36,229 nt of DNA from Gammaproteobacteria bacterium (GTDB lineage Bacteria; Pseudomonadota; Gammaproteobacteria; Pseudomonadales; Azotimanducaceae), in assembly GCA_030428905.1 (NCBI GenBank), contig JAUIED010000034.1:1-36229 (forward strand). Reading direction: 5' to 3'. The position numbers and the translations under genes were made by a program. The notes under the pieces were generated by a model. That model did not search any database and was not told the DNA's origin. It was given only the letters and a program-made list of their open reading frames with translations. Below are positions 26,011-35,320 of this stretch, piece after piece. Position 1 is the stretch's first letter. The number at the start of each line of letters is the position of its first letter.

Positions 26011-27984
26011 GTGGTTCAGGTCTCCGAAGCGCTGCCGCGCGCCGTTGACGGGGCGATCGATCTCGACACCTGGACGCAACGGCTGCAGGCAGCCCACCCG
26101 GCGGTGGATATCGGGCCCTTGCACGCGGCTGGCAGAGCGGTTGCCGAGCTTGCCGAGGGCCAGAAGCTGCTGGAGCGGGGTCTGCTGCTTGCGGAGCTGG
26201 TGGCCAGCCTCACCCTCGACCCGCACGCGCTGCTGGCAGCGCTTCTGTATCGCGCCCGTCGCGAGTCCGCCATGGATGAGCACACCATCCGCGCGCGCTG
26301 GGGTGATGCTGTAGCCGACCTGGTGGAGGGGGTGGAGAGCATGGCCAAGGCGAGCCTGCTTGAGCTCTCCAACGCGCGCCTGCTGGAAAGCGAGCGCCAG
26401 GATCAGGTGGAGAACGTCAAACGGCTGCTGGTGAGCATGGTGGATGACGCCCGGGTGGCGGTCATCAAGATCGCCGAACGGGTGGTGGTGATGCGCCAGG
26501 CCAAGCATGACGACGCGCAGCGTCAGCAGCGCATCAGCCACGAAGCGCAGGCGCTGTTCGCCCCACTTGCCGGACGGCTTGGCATCTGGCACCTGAAGTG
26601 GGAGCTCGAAGATCTGGCGCTGCGTTACCTTCAGCCCGATGTATACAGCGATATTGCCCGTCAGCTCGACGGCAGGCGCCTCGAGCGGGAAGCCCAGGTG
26701 CGACGCATTGCCGAGGAGCTGCGATCGCTGCTGGCGGATCACGGCATCCAGGCGAAAGTGGCGGGACGGGCGAAACACATCTACAGCATCTGGCGCAAAA
26801 TGCAGGCGAAAAACGTCAGCCTCGACGAGGTGTACGACGTACGTGCCGTGCGCATCCTCGTGGATGACCTGGCCGCCTGCTATGCAAGCCTCGGCGTGGT
26901 GCACAACCGCTTCAAACACGTGCCGATGGAGTTCGACGACTACATCGCAGCCCCAAAGGACAACGGTTACCGGTCGATCCACACTGCGGTGATCGGCCCC
27001 GACGGCAAGACCCTCGAAGTGCAGATTCGAACCCACGAGATGCACCAGGAGGCGGAGCTCGGCGTTTGCGCACACTGGGGTTATAAGGGCGACGCCCTGG
27101 AAGACCGCAGCTACGGCGCCAAGATGGAGTGGCTGCGCCAGGTGGTGGAGTGGCACGACGCCCTGGGCGGCGAGCGCAGTCTGTCGGAGGAGCTGCAGGC
27201 GAGCTTTCAGCAGGAGCGGATCTTCGTCTACACCCCGAAAGGGCATGTCATCGACCTTCCGAGCGGTGCCATGCCGCTGGACTTTGCGTATCGGGTGCAC
27301 ACAGATGTGGGTCATCGCTGCGTAGGTGCGGTTGTGGATGGTCAGGTAGTGCGTCTGTCGACACCGCTTCGCAACGGACAGCGCGTGCAGATCGAGACCG
27401 ACCCCGCACATGAGCCGGATCGTGATTGGTTGGAGCCACATCCGGTGTACGTGCGCACCAACCGGGCACGCAGCAAGATTCAGGGGTGGTTGCGGGCGCG
27501 AGGTGCGTCACGCAACGTCGCCGACGGGCAGGCGCTGCTGGCGGGTGCTTGCCGCAGCATGGCGCTGGCACCGCCAGATGCATCGGAGCTTCAGGCGCTT
27601 GCGTTAGCGTTCGGATTGCCGGAGGTGCAAACGCTGCACGAACGCCTGGGTAGCGGAGACCTGCAACTGGAGGTGGTCATCGGCCGCTGGTGTACGCATT
27701 TCGATGCGATGCAAACGCGGTTAGACTTGCCCGATTCGGCTGGCGTCAGCCCCTCTCACACGGTGGTGCTCCTCGGCTCCAACCGGGATGGGCTGCTGCT
27801 GGATACGTCCCGGCTGCTGGCTGATCTTGGCGTGTCGTTGAACGGGCTGCAGGGGCGGGTCGTATCCGAGGACGAGGCCGAGCTGACTCTGGACTTTGCC
27901 GCGCCGCGGTTGATCGACGTGTACCGACTACTGGTGCAGCTAGCGGCTTTGGACGGCGTGGTCAGCGTTTCCAGGGTTGAATAA
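26011..27984 (+). CDS. relA: (p)ppGpp synthetase RelA, lacking the zinc-finger (RIS) domain
   Basis: A 657-residue RelA, about 87 residues shorter than E. coli RelA (744). The GTG start lies two bases after the rlmD stop. The N-terminal HD-like region has no HD motif (AALLYRARRES), so hydrolase activity is lost as in other RelA. The synthetase domain is intact: SIWRKMQAKN, YDVRAVRI, the EFDDY (EXDD) motif of monofunctional RelA, NGYRSIHT and LEVQIRTHEMHQEAELG. A TGS domain follows (about 402-464), then a helical region (about 465-570) and the ACT domain (from about 583). The CC-type zinc-finger/RIS domain that normally lies between the helical and ACT domains and contacts the ribosome is missing. 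The frame is uninterrupted and not obviously degraded. Confidence 0.95.
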   Translation: MVQVSEALPRAVDGAIDLDTWTQRLQAAHPAVDIGPLHAAGRAVAELAEGQKLLERGLLLAELVASLTLDPHALLAALLYRARRESAMDEHTIRARWGDAVADLVEGVESMAKASLLELSNARLLESERQDQVENVKRLLVSMVDDARVAVIKIAERVVVMRQAKHDDAQRQQRISHEAQALFAPLAGRLGIWHLKWELEDLALRYLQPDVYSDIARQLDGRRLEREAQVRRIAEELRSLLADHGIQAKVAGRAKHIYSIWRKMQAKNVSLDEVYDVRAVRILVDDLAACYASLGVVHNRFKHVPMEFDDYIAAPKDNGYRSIHTAVIGPDGKTLEVQIRTHEMHQEAELGVCAHWGYKGDALEDRSYGAKMEWLRQVVEWHDALGGERSLSEELQASFQQERIFVYTPKGHVIDLPSGAMPLDFAYRVHTDVGHRCVGAVVDGQVVRLSTPLRNGQRVQIETDPAHEPDRDWLEPHPVYVRTNRARSKIQGWLRARGASRNVADGQALLAGACRSMALAPPDASELQALALAFGLPEVQTLHERLGSGDLQLEVVIGRWCTHFDAMQTRLDLPDSAGVSPSHTVVLLGSNRDGLLLDTSRLLADLGVSLNGLQGRVVSEDEAELTLDFAAPRLIDVYRLLVQLAALDGVVSVSRVE

Positions 27985-28012
27985 ATATATAAAATACAGA
28001 TAGTTATGGAGA
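27977..28012 (+). promoter_or_regulatory. AT-rich stretch before adk, possible promoter and RBS
   Basis: The 32-base gap between relA and adk plus the last relA bases form an unusual AT-rich run (AATAAATATATAAAATAC) in GC-rich DNA, with a TATAAA at 27988-27993, and GGAG at 28008-28011 before the adk ATG. No well-spaced -35 is visible, so the promoter is uncertain but the ribosome binding site is good. Confidence 0.35.
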
Positions 28013-28016
28013 TTTT

Positions 28017-28667
28017 ATGAGGTTGATTCTGTTGGGTCCGCCGGGGGCCGGGAAGGGCACGCAGGCGCAATTCATCAAAGATGCGTTCAACATCCCGCAG
28101 ATTTCCACTGGCGACATGTTGCGTGCGGCGGTCGCTTCGGGGTCTGCGCTTGGCGAGCGTGTGAAAGCCGTGATGGACTCTGGAGCCCTGGTTTCCGACG
28201 ACATCATCATCGACCTCGTGAAAGACCGTATTACCCACGATGACTGTGCCAACGGCTTTTTGTTTGACGGTTTCCCCCGCACCATTCCTCAGGCTGAGGC
28301 CCTGGAAGCCGCGGCCGTACCGCTGGACGCGGTAGTGGAGATCAGCGTGCCGGATGAAGAGCTGGTGCGTCGCATCACGGGGCGCCGCGTGCACCCTGGT
28401 TCCGGGCGCGTCTATCACGTAGAGTTTTCACCGCCAAAGGTGGAAGGCAAGGACGACGAAACCGGCGAGCCTCTGGTGCAGCGCGACGATGATCAGGAAG
28501 ATACCGTGCGCGAACGCATCAACGTGTACAACGCCCAGACCCAACCTTTGGTAGATTTCTATCAGTCGCGCGCCAACGACGGCCTGAAGTACCACCGCAT
28601 CGAAGGCGTTGGCAGCGTCGACGACATCAAGTCGGCGGTGCTCAAGGCGTTGGGGGCGTCAACCTGA
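28017..28667 (+). CDS. adk: adenylate kinase
   Basis: A 216-residue long-form adenylate kinase that converts ATP and AMP to two ADP. It has the P-loop [11 protein letters not shown], the AMP-binding [10 protein letters not shown] and [10 protein letters not shown], a LID domain ([20 protein letters not shown]) without zinc cysteines, and a C-terminal region with [16 protein letters not shown]. The ATG at 28017 has GGAG upstream. It is the last gene of the rightward run; its 3' end overlaps the convergent PPOX gene by 26 bases. Confidence 0.97.
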   Translation: MRLILLGPPGAGKGTQAQFIKDAFNIPQISTGDMLRAAVASGSALGERVKAVMDSGALVSDDIIIDLVKDRITHDDCANGFLFDGFPRTIPQAEALEAAAVPLDAVVEISVPDEELVRRITGRRVHPGSGRVYHVEFSPPKVEGKDDETGEPLVQRDDDQEDTVRERINVYNAQTQPLVDFYQSRANDGLKYHRIEGVGSVDDIKSAVLKALGAST

Positions 28668-29025
28668 ATCGGATGTATGCGCGTCTGTCGTAGCGCCCGG
28701 TGAGCCGGGCGCCGACGTCGGCCAGCCACATCTGCCAGCCATACTTCCTGCGCAGGGCTTGCAGTGCTGTGTCGATACCGACTTTATCCTCGACCAGTTC
28801 CGCGTGCGCGGATTGCCACTCGCCTCGTAGATTGCCGCGGGCATCGCACCGCGCAATTTCCGCGCGGCTGCTGTTGCGCAGGCGTTTGACTTTACCCGCA
28901 TCACCTGCGGAGAAGACGTAGAAATCCTCGCCCGAACCGGCGAACCACACCGGTGTAGCCACCTTGCGGCCGTCCCGTCGGAACGTGGCAAGCGAGCAGT
29001 ATTGTGCCGTTGCAAGGTCAGTCAT
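28642..29025 (-). CDS. PPOX-class (pyridoxamine 5'-phosphate oxidase-like) flavin/F420-binding protein
   Basis: A 127-residue split-barrel protein. [31 protein letters not shown] and [19 protein letters not shown] are typical of the PPOX-class F420-dependent oxidoreductase family, small dimeric proteins that bind F420 or FMN. The exact reaction is unknown. It has a strong ribosome binding site (GAGGAGG) and follows moeA by 17 bases on the same strand, so it is probably the last gene of the antiporter-moeA operon. Confidence 0.8.
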   Translation of the reverse strand: MTDLATAQYCSLATFRRDGRKVATPVWFAGSGEDFYVFSAGDAGKVKRLRNSSRAEIARCDARGNLRGEWQSAHAELVEDKVGIDTALQALRRKYGWQMWLADVGARLTGRYDRRAYIRFRLTPPTP

Positions 29026-29042
29026 GCCGGTGCCTCCTCGGT

Positions 29043-30332
29043 TTACAACGCGTGCAGCGGCAGAATCTGCACTCTACTGCCGGTAGGTAGATCGCCTGCG
29101 TCGGCGGGAATCTCCACCAGACAGTTCGCGCCATCGAACGACGACAGCCGGTTCGACGCCTGATCGCCGCAAATGTCCACCGCCAGCCCGTCGCTCTGCG
29201 CCGCTACGTCGTAGCGCCCGCGCTGGTATTCCGTGCGGCCGGGGCTGTGCCGCACCTGGCAGGTGAGCCGCGCGTGTAAACGCGCAGGCGGTTCAACCTG
29301 CGCACCGCACAGCGCCAGCACTGCCGGTTGGGCGATGAGCAACCAGGTGATGATGGTAGACACCGGGTTACCAGGCAGCCCGAAGAAGAGTGCATCGTTC
29401 AGCCGGCCGAAGGCGAGGGGCTTGCCGGGTTTGAGGTTCAGCCGCCAGAAATCCAAAGAGCCCAGCGACTCCACGACGGCCTTGACGTGGTCGTGATCGC
29501 CGACGGAGACGCCGCCGCTGGTGACGATGACATCGCATCGCCGGGCGGCGTTTACCAGCGCCGAGCGGATCGCTGCCGGGTCGTCGGGCAGACTGCCAAG
29601 ATCTTCGACGATAACGGGCAATCCTGCCATCAGCGCCATGAGCGCATGCCGGTTCGACTCATAAATACTGCCGGGTGGCAGAGCCTGGGCAGGCGTGCCT
29701 ATGGGGGCGAGCTCATCGCCGGTGGAGAATACGCCCACCGTGGGGCGCGCGAACACAGTCAGCTTATCGATGCCCGATGCAGCATAGCGACCTACCCGGA
29801 AGGCATTGACGCGCACGCCGGCGGGGTCGAGCAGGCTTCCCGCGGTGAGGTCGTTGCCGCGGCTTCGGATGTTGCTGCGGGGTTCGGGGGTACCCGACAC
29901 CACGACTGTGTCGCCCTGTGCGTCACAGTCCTCCTGCAGCAGTATCCGCTGTGTGCCTGCGGGCGTGGCCGCGCCAGTGAAGATACGCACGCACTCGCCG
30001 GGACGAATGCTGCCGGTGAACGGGTGCCCTGCGGCGCTGACGCCGATGCGACGGAATTGGCTGCCCTTCACATCCTGCTCGACTGGTGTGCACACGGCGT
30101 AGCCGTCCATCGCCGAGTTGTCGAAGGGCGGCAGGTCGATGGGTGAATGCAGCGGCTCGGCCAGCACGCGGCCGAGCGCATCGAGCAGCGTTGCCTGCTC
30201 CACGCGTTGCACGGGCTGAATACGGGCACGGATGCGCTGTGCTGCTTGTTCCAGGTCGAGAGGCGGACTGGGAGTGGTCACCGTTGGTTCGAAAAGCGTA
30301 CTGAGGGCCCAGAGGATACACACTCTGGACAT
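29043..30332 (-). CDS. moeA: molybdopterin molybdenumtransferase MoeA
   Basis: A 429-residue enzyme that inserts molybdate into adenylated molybdopterin. It has DLPPFDNSAMDGYAV (domain 1), GVFSTGDEL, TSGGVSVGDHDHVK, LNLKPGKPLAFG, FGLPGNPVSTIITW and a C-terminal domain IV. The family usually begins a few residues before LDLEQAA, so the GTG at 30281 may be the true start; the ATG at 30332 adds a hydrophobic N-terminus (VCILWALSTLF) not expected here. Neither has a clear ribosome binding site. It starts 24 bases after the antiporter D gene, an unusual neighbour for moeA. Confidence 0.93.
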   Translation of the reverse strand: MSRVCILWALSTLFEPTVTTPSPPLDLEQAAQRIRARIQPVQRVEQATLLDALGRVLAEPLHSPIDLPPFDNSAMDGYAVCTPVEQDVKGSQFRRIGVSAAGHPFTGSIRPGECVRIFTGAATPAGTQRILLQEDCDAQGDTVVVSGTPEPRSNIRSRGNDLTAGSLLDPAGVRVNAFRVGRYAASGIDKLTVFARPTVGVFSTGDELAPIGTPAQALPPGSIYESNRHALMALMAGLPVIVEDLGSLPDDPAAIRSALVNAARRCDVIVTSGGVSVGDHDHVKAVVESLGSLDFWRLNLKPGKPLAFGRLNDALFFGLPGNPVSTIITWLLIAQPAVLALCGAQVEPPARLHARLTCQVRHSPGRTEYQRGRYDVAAQSDGLAVDICGDQASNRLSSFDGANCLVEIPADAGDLPTGSRVQILPLHAL

Positions 30333-30356
30333 GTGTGTAACAGCGTGCTCTCCGGG

Positions 30357-32063
30357 TCAGATGTAGTACGCAAGCACATAGCCGGATAGCAAAAGCGCGA
30401 TCCACAACGCGGTAGTGGCGATGGGTTGTGATCGGGGCATCAGCTCCACATCCGCTTCCTTCGAAGCATCGGCGTACGTCCGTTGCGCCAACCGGATCAT
30501 GACGGCGTACCAGGTCTTCAGCCGGGTCATGAGCGTCTGTCTGGTTGTCTCCAGCAACCGCTGGCAATAGGTGTACACCCGCGCGAACAGTCTGCGCCAC
30601 AACCAATCCGTATCCAGGCTGATCGTCAGTGTGCGCTTCATCAGCGGCAGCATGACGAAAAACGCAAGTCCTGAGAACAGGAGCAGCTGCAGATAGAACA
30701 GCACCTTACCGGCCTTGTAGGGTTCGTAGGCTTCGAGCGGATAGGGCAGGAACTCGTAGAACGTCTGCGGGAACACCCCGATGATGATGCACAAGGCAGC
30801 GAACACGATCATGGCCAGCGCCATGTTCCAGGGGGCATCCTTCGGCCGCAGGCCGGAGTCCTTCTGAAAGAATACGAACCAGGGAAACTTGATGCCTGCG
30901 TGCAGAAAAACGCCGGCAGAGGCGGCGGTGAGCACCAGGTACACGGCCACCAGGCCCTCGGACACGGCCGCTTCGGAGATCAGCGTCTTGGTGGTGAAGC
31001 CGGAGGTGAGGGGAAAGCTCGATATGGCCAGCGCACCGATGATGCCGCACACGGTTGTGATGGGCATGGTGCGGAACAGACCACCAAGATCGGTGCACAG
31101 ATGCTTGCCGGTACGATAGATCACCACTCCAGCGCTCATGAACAGTAGGGCTTTGTAGATGATGTGTGCGAAGGCATGGGCCGCAGCGCCGTTCAGCGCA
31201 AGCTCGGTACCGATACCCACGGCACAGACCATGAACCCCACCTGGTTGACCACAGAGTAGGCGAGGATGCGGCGCGCGTCGTTCTCGAGCAGCGCGTAGA
31301 TGATGCCGTACATGATCATGTAGATCCCCACCCAGATCAGCACCTGTTCGCCGGGAAACAGGAGCATCAGTGCCAGAACCGCAGTCTTTGTGGTGAAGGC
31401 AGAGAGGAACACGGAGCCCGTGGGGCTGGACTCGGGATAGGAGTCAGCGAGCCAGGCGGAGAAGGGCGGGGCGGCGACGTTGATGAGAATACCGATCAGC
31501 ACCATCCAGCTGTCGAAATTGTGCGCGAGCATTGGCTGAAGGTCGATGGAGCCGGTATGGACCGCGATTCCCTCGATGCCCACCTTGAGAATGACGCCGC
31601 CGAGAAGGTGCAGGATGGCGTAACGGATACCTGCAGCCCGTGCCGCCGGGGTGCCTCCGCAAAATACGATGACGGTGGAGAAGAGCGCCATCAGTTCCCA
31701 GTAGATGAATAGCGTGATCAGGTCACCGGCAAAGCAGACTCCTACCGCCCCCGCTGCATAGGCGAGCGCTGAGCAGAGCTCGTAGGGCTTTGCCTGACGG
31801 AAGGCATAGAGCACGCCACCCAATGCCATGAGCGCAAAGACGGTGGCGAAAAGGCGCCGCAACGGGCTCCCTTCTACCGGTTCCAGCTGGTAGTACTCCA
31901 GGAACGTGAACGTGGTTGCGACGCCGTCCGGTACCTGCCAGATCGCCCAAAGGGTGGCCGCTGGGGCGGCAAACAGCACGGCGGTGCGCAGGCTGCCGCG
32001 TAACAGCGCGCCGAGCAGCGCGCCTGCCAGGAGTATCAAGGCCGGGGAAAAGAGCTCAGGCAT
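30357..32063 (-). CDS. Mrp-like cation/proton antiporter subunit D (third copy, with C-terminal extension)
   Basis: A 568-residue polytopic membrane protein of the MrpD/NuoL/NuoN family. The TM5 glutamate is in LFIYWELMAL. TM7/8 reads INVAAPPFSAW and FTTKTAVLAL; the TM7 lysine of typical MrpD (K-A-A-x-x-P-x-H) is replaced by Asn, and the His by Ser. The ARRILAYSVVNQVGFM segment is the usual TM9-10 region. A long C-terminal extension with an extra membrane segment (about 540-566) is present. It is the last antiporter gene of the cluster and overlaps the small membrane gene by 8 bases. Probably part of a multi-subunit complex rather than a lone antiporter. Confidence 0.9.
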   Translation of the reverse strand: MPELFSPALILLAGALLGALLRGSLRTAVLFAAPAATLWAIWQVPDGVATTFTFLEYYQLEPVEGSPLRRLFATVFALMALGGVLYAFRQAKPYELCSALAYAAGAVGVCFAGDLITLFIYWELMALFSTVIVFCGGTPAARAAGIRYAILHLLGGVILKVGIEGIAVHTGSIDLQPMLAHNFDSWMVLIGILINVAAPPFSAWLADSYPESSPTGSVFLSAFTTKTAVLALMLLFPGEQVLIWVGIYMIMYGIIYALLENDARRILAYSVVNQVGFMVCAVGIGTELALNGAAAHAFAHIIYKALLFMSAGVVIYRTGKHLCTDLGGLFRTMPITTVCGIIGALAISSFPLTSGFTTKTLISEAAVSEGLVAVYLVLTAASAGVFLHAGIKFPWFVFFQKDSGLRPKDAPWNMALAMIVFAALCIIIGVFPQTFYEFLPYPLEAYEPYKAGKVLFYLQLLLFSGLAFFVMLPLMKRTLTISLDTDWLWRRLFARVYTYCQRLLETTRQTLMTRLKTWYAVMIRLAQRTYADASKEADVELMPRSQPIATTALWIALLLSGYVLAYYI

Positions 32064-32367
32064 CGTCGTCGAGCTCCTTGTCCCTGGGCTGGGCGTAGTA
32101 GTCGTCCGGCCGCTTCAGCAACCAGCCGAGCGCTTTTGCGAACAGCACCATGGCTACGCAGGAAAGAAATCCGTACACCGCACCAAACGCGGGCCAGTCG
32201 TCTACGCTGAAGCGGGCCTTGATGGGCACCATCCATTCGGCGGCAACCAGCAGCGCCAGTAGTATCAGCGACCCGATCCAGATGTTCCGTATGGTCGTCG
32301 GGCGCACCAGCCAGTGATCATGCGCGTGCTGCGTTGCATGCGGCTTGTCGTGGTCCATTCCGCTCAT
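32056..32367 (-). CDS. small membrane protein of the Mrp-like cluster
   Basis: A 103-residue protein with a His-rich N-terminus (DHDKPHATQHAHDHW) and two membrane segments (about 30-47 and 62-83), then a charged tail. I do not recognise a named family. It sits between two MnhD-type genes, overlapping both (ATGA with the upstream gene; 8 bases with the downstream gene), so it is very likely an accessory subunit of the complex. Two hydrophobic segments and no catalytic motif fit a structural role. Confidence 0.75.
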   Translation of the reverse strand: MSGMDHDKPHATQHAHDHWLVRPTTIRNIWIGSLILLALLVAAEWMVPIKARFSVDDWPAFGAVYGFLSCVAMVLFAKALGWLLKRPDDYYAQPRDKELDDDA

Positions 32368-33833
32368 CCTGCGATGCCGCTGATCAGTTGTTGTTCCAGG
32401 CGGATGACCGGCCCGTTGAGGAGGAAGAATGCCAGCGTCAGCATGGCGGTGATGGTCAGTGCGGCCACAGCGGCCGGCGGTGCTTCACCATGGGGTTTGT
32501 CATCCTTTGCTGGCGCTTCGAACCAGGCCATATAGAGAATCGGCAGAAAGTAGGCGGCGTTCAGCGCTGTGCTGGCGATGATGGTGAAAATGGCGATGAA
32601 GTTATCCGCCTCGAATGCGCCCGCCAGGATGAACCATTTCGACACGAATCCGCCGGTTGGCGGCACGCCGATCATGCTCAGTGCGCCGATAGTGAAGGCG
32701 GCCATCGTCCAGGGCATACGCCGGCCGATACCGCGAAGCTGACCTAACTCTGTCTTCTTGGACGCAACGTATATCGCCCCCGCGGCGAAGAACAGGGTGA
32801 TCTTGCCGAAGGCGTGCGCCACCATGTGAATTGCTGCGCCGATCTCAGCCAGCGGTTTGAGGATGGCCGCCGCCATGATGACGTACGACAGCTGTGCCAC
32901 CGTCGAGTAGGCGAGCAACCGTTTCAAGTTGGTCTGCCGCAGCGCCACGATGCTCGCCGCGACAATGGTGAATGCGGCTGCGTAGAGCAACCAGCCGCTT
33001 CCCGGTTCGGAAAACAGATGATCGACACCGAAGATGTACACGATCACCTTTGTGATGGTGAAAACGCCGGCTTTGACTACCGCCACGGCATGCAGCAGTG
33101 CGCTGACCGGTGTGGGTGCCACCATCGCAGCGGGCAGCCAACGGTGCACGGGCATGACGGCTGCTTTGCCAACACCGAACACGAACAGTGCCAGCAGCAG
33201 GCCGAGCTCTGGGCTCGCGATGTGGCCCGCAAGTATGCCGCCAGGTGTGAAGTCACCGGTGCCGGCGGCGGTGTACACCCAGACGATACCCGGTAGCAGC
33301 AGCCCAATCGAGGTCGCCAGCAGCAGCCCGAGGTAGACACGGGCGGATCGCACCGTGGCACCGTCACCCTTGTGGGCTACGAGCGGGTAGGTGGAAAGGG
33401 TCAGCACTTCATAGAACAGGAACAGCGTCAGCAGGTTTCCAGCAAACGCGATGCCGATCGTGGCAGCAAGTGCAATGGCGAAGCAGGTGTAGAACCGTGT
33501 CTGGTTGGCTTCCTTGTTGCCACGCATGTAACCGATGGAGTAGATCGAGTTGATCAACCACAAACCGGACGCCAGAGCGGCGAACAGCATACCCAGAGGC
33601 TCAATGCGAAAAGCAATCGAAATGCCGGGTATCGGTTCCGCCAGCGCGACCGCCGGGCGGCCTCCCGCCAGGAGCTCAGGCACGAGCCCCCAGACGATCC
33701 AGATCAGCCCGGCGGCGGTGATGAGGGTTGCCGCTTCTCGTGCGTTTGCGCTCACCCGGCCGGTGAGAGAAATGGCCAGCGCACCGGCCAACGGCCAGGC
33801 CAGTGCCGCGACGATGGCGGTTTCCGGGCTCAC
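32364..33833 (-). CDS. Mrp-like cation/proton antiporter subunit D (second copy)
   Basis: A 489-residue polytopic protein with a complete MrpD proton-path signature: TM5 glutamate (LFLFYEVLTLSTYPLV), TM7 VGKAAVMPVHRWLPAAMVAPTPVSALLHAVAVVKAG with both lysines and the His, and LKRLLAYSTVAQLSYV in TM9-10. The family couples cation (Na+/K+) export to proton import, or forms the membrane arm of respiratory complexes. ATG overlaps the stop of the previous gene (ATGA). Confidence 0.93.
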   Translation of the reverse strand: MSPETAIVAALAWPLAGALAISLTGRVSANAREAATLITAAGLIWIVWGLVPELLAGGRPAVALAEPIPGISIAFRIEPLGMLFAALASGLWLINSIYSIGYMRGNKEANQTRFYTCFAIALAATIGIAFAGNLLTLFLFYEVLTLSTYPLVAHKGDGATVRSARVYLGLLLATSIGLLLPGIVWVYTAAGTGDFTPGGILAGHIASPELGLLLALFVFGVGKAAVMPVHRWLPAAMVAPTPVSALLHAVAVVKAGVFTITKVIVYIFGVDHLFSEPGSGWLLYAAAFTIVAASIVALRQTNLKRLLAYSTVAQLSYVIMAAAILKPLAEIGAAIHMVAHAFGKITLFFAAGAIYVASKKTELGQLRGIGRRMPWTMAAFTIGALSMIGVPPTGGFVSKWFILAGAFEADNFIAIFTIIASTALNAAYFLPILYMAWFEAPAKDDKPHGEAPPAAVAALTITAMLTLAFFLLNGPVIRLEQQLISGIAG

Positions 33834-35320
33834 GGCAGGGCCTCCTGCAGCGCTAACGCAGCCTCGGCCGCCAGCGTTGTCGGTAGCGCCGTGAAGATGC
33901 CGAAGTACACGTTGGCAGTTGCTGCGATGAGCACCACGCCGGTAACCAACGGCGGAACGTGTCCCGTTGGTTCGGTTCCGTCAGCCGGTGCGAAGTAGGT
34001 GCACTCGATGATGCGCCAGACGTAGGCAACAGCCAGTAGTGAGCCGGCGGCAATCGTGGCAATCAGCGGGATGGCGAGCCAGCCCTCATCGAGAGCGGCC
34101 ATGACGAGGTACCACTTGCTGATGAACCCGGCAGTGCCCGGCACGCCGATGAGGCTGAGTGCGGCAACAACGAACGCTGCCATGGTCCAGGGCGCACGGC
34201 GGGCCGCCCCGGCGAGTTGATCAAGGCTGACGTCTCCAAATCGCATGGCCAGTGCCATAACGGTGAGGAACAACGCGCCCTTGGCCAGCGCGTGATTGAA
34301 GATGTGCACGACGCTCGCGGTCAGACCGGCATCGTTGACGAGGCTTGCGCCGAGCATGATGTAGCCGATCTGCGCTACTGAAGAATAGGCGAGTAGCCTC
34401 TTCAGGTTCCGCTCGAACAGCGCGACAGCCGAGGCAACGACAATGGCGAGCACTGCCAGAGGCATCAGGAAGTAGGCAAACTGCGTGTCGTGGCCCACCA
34501 GATTGGGTTGAAAGACCAGGAAATCGAAGCGGATCAGCACGTACAGTGCAACCTTGGTCGCGCAGGCTGCAAGAAATGCCGTTACTGCGTGAGGTGCAAA
34601 AGTGTAGGCATTGGGCAGCCAGGCATGCAGGGGGAACACGGCCGCCTTCAGCGCCAGCCCCACGGTGATGAACCCTGCTGCCACAAGGATCGGACTTTGA
34701 TCCCCCACCTCGTGCACTCTTGCTTCCATGTCCGCGAGGTTCAGCGTGCCGGTCATCATGTACACCAGCCCGACCCCGATCAGATAGAACGTCGCGCCGA
34801 TGGTGCCCATCACCAGGTACTTGAACACGGACGGCAGTGCCCTCCGGTCCGGCCCGCCGCTGATCAGCACGTAGCTTGCGAGCGAGGAAATCTCCATGAA
34901 AACAAAGATGTTGAACGCGTCTGCGGTGACGACGATGCCCGACAGACCGGTGAGTGCTAAAAGCCAGGCGGCATAAAACAGCGGTTGCCGTGCATCGGTG
35001 ATCTGGCTGTCTATGCTGGCTCGAGCGCCAATCAGCGTCAGTGTGGAAGCGCCGGTGATCACCAGCAGCAGCAACGCGCTGAAGGCATCCACCGCAAGTG
35101 CGATGCCGAAGGGTGCTGGCCAGCCGCCCATGGCATAGGTGAGGGGCGCGCCTTGTAGGATGGCTGAGGTCATGGCGATGGCTATTGCGAAACAGACAAC
35201 GCTCGTCGCCGTGGCGGCCAACCAGGCGAAGCCACGCGGTTTGAGCAGCATCACGAGCGGCACCGTCAGAAACGGCACCACGACCTGCAGTGCGGGAAGT
35301 TGGGCGAGCAGGTTATCCAC
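33830..35320 (-). CDS. Mrp-like cation/proton antiporter subunit D (first copy)
   Basis: A 496-residue polytopic protein of the MrpD family with TM5 glutamate (IFVFMEISSLASYVLI), TM7 lysine and His (LKAAVFPLHAWLPNAYTFAPHAVTAFLAACATKVALY) and LKRLLAYSSVAQIGYIM. The GTG at 35320 starts VDNLLAQLPALQVVVPFL, overlapping the mnhC stop by 8 bases; an ATG further upstream (35515) would run through mnhC in another frame and give a non-membrane N-terminus. It belongs to the same operon as its neighbours. Confidence 0.92.
   Translation of the reverse strand: MDNLLAQLPALQVVVPFLTVPLVMLLKPRGFAWLAATATSVVCFAIAIAMTSAILQGAPLTYAMGGWPAPFGIALAVDAFSALLLLVITGASTLTLIGARASIDSQITDARQPLFYAAWLLALTGLSGIVVTADAFNIFVFMEISSLASYVLISGGPDRRALPSVFKYLVMGTIGATFYLIGVGLVYMMTGTLNLADMEARVHEVGDQSPILVAAGFITVGLALKAAVFPLHAWLPNAYTFAPHAVTAFLAACATKVALYVLIRFDFLVFQPNLVGHDTQFAYFLMPLAVLAIVVASAVALFERNLKRLLAYSSVAQIGYIMLGASLVNDAGLTASVVHIFNHALAKGALFLTVMALAMRFGDVSLDQLAGAARRAPWTMAAFVVAALSLIGVPGTAGFISKWYLVMAALDEGWLAIPLIATIAAGSLLAVAYVWRIIECTYFAPADGTEPTGHVPPLVTGVVLIAATANVYFGIFTALPTTLAAEAALALQEALP

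Noticed and set aside
25996-27441. A 481-codon open frame opposite relA
   Set aside because: The relA frame has all synthetase and TGS motifs; the antisense frame is low-complexity and unsupported.
30334-30344. GTGTGTAACAG before moeA matches one arm of the palindrome at 18315-18357
   Set aside because: Only one arm is present, without its inverted partner, and an 11-base match can occur by chance.
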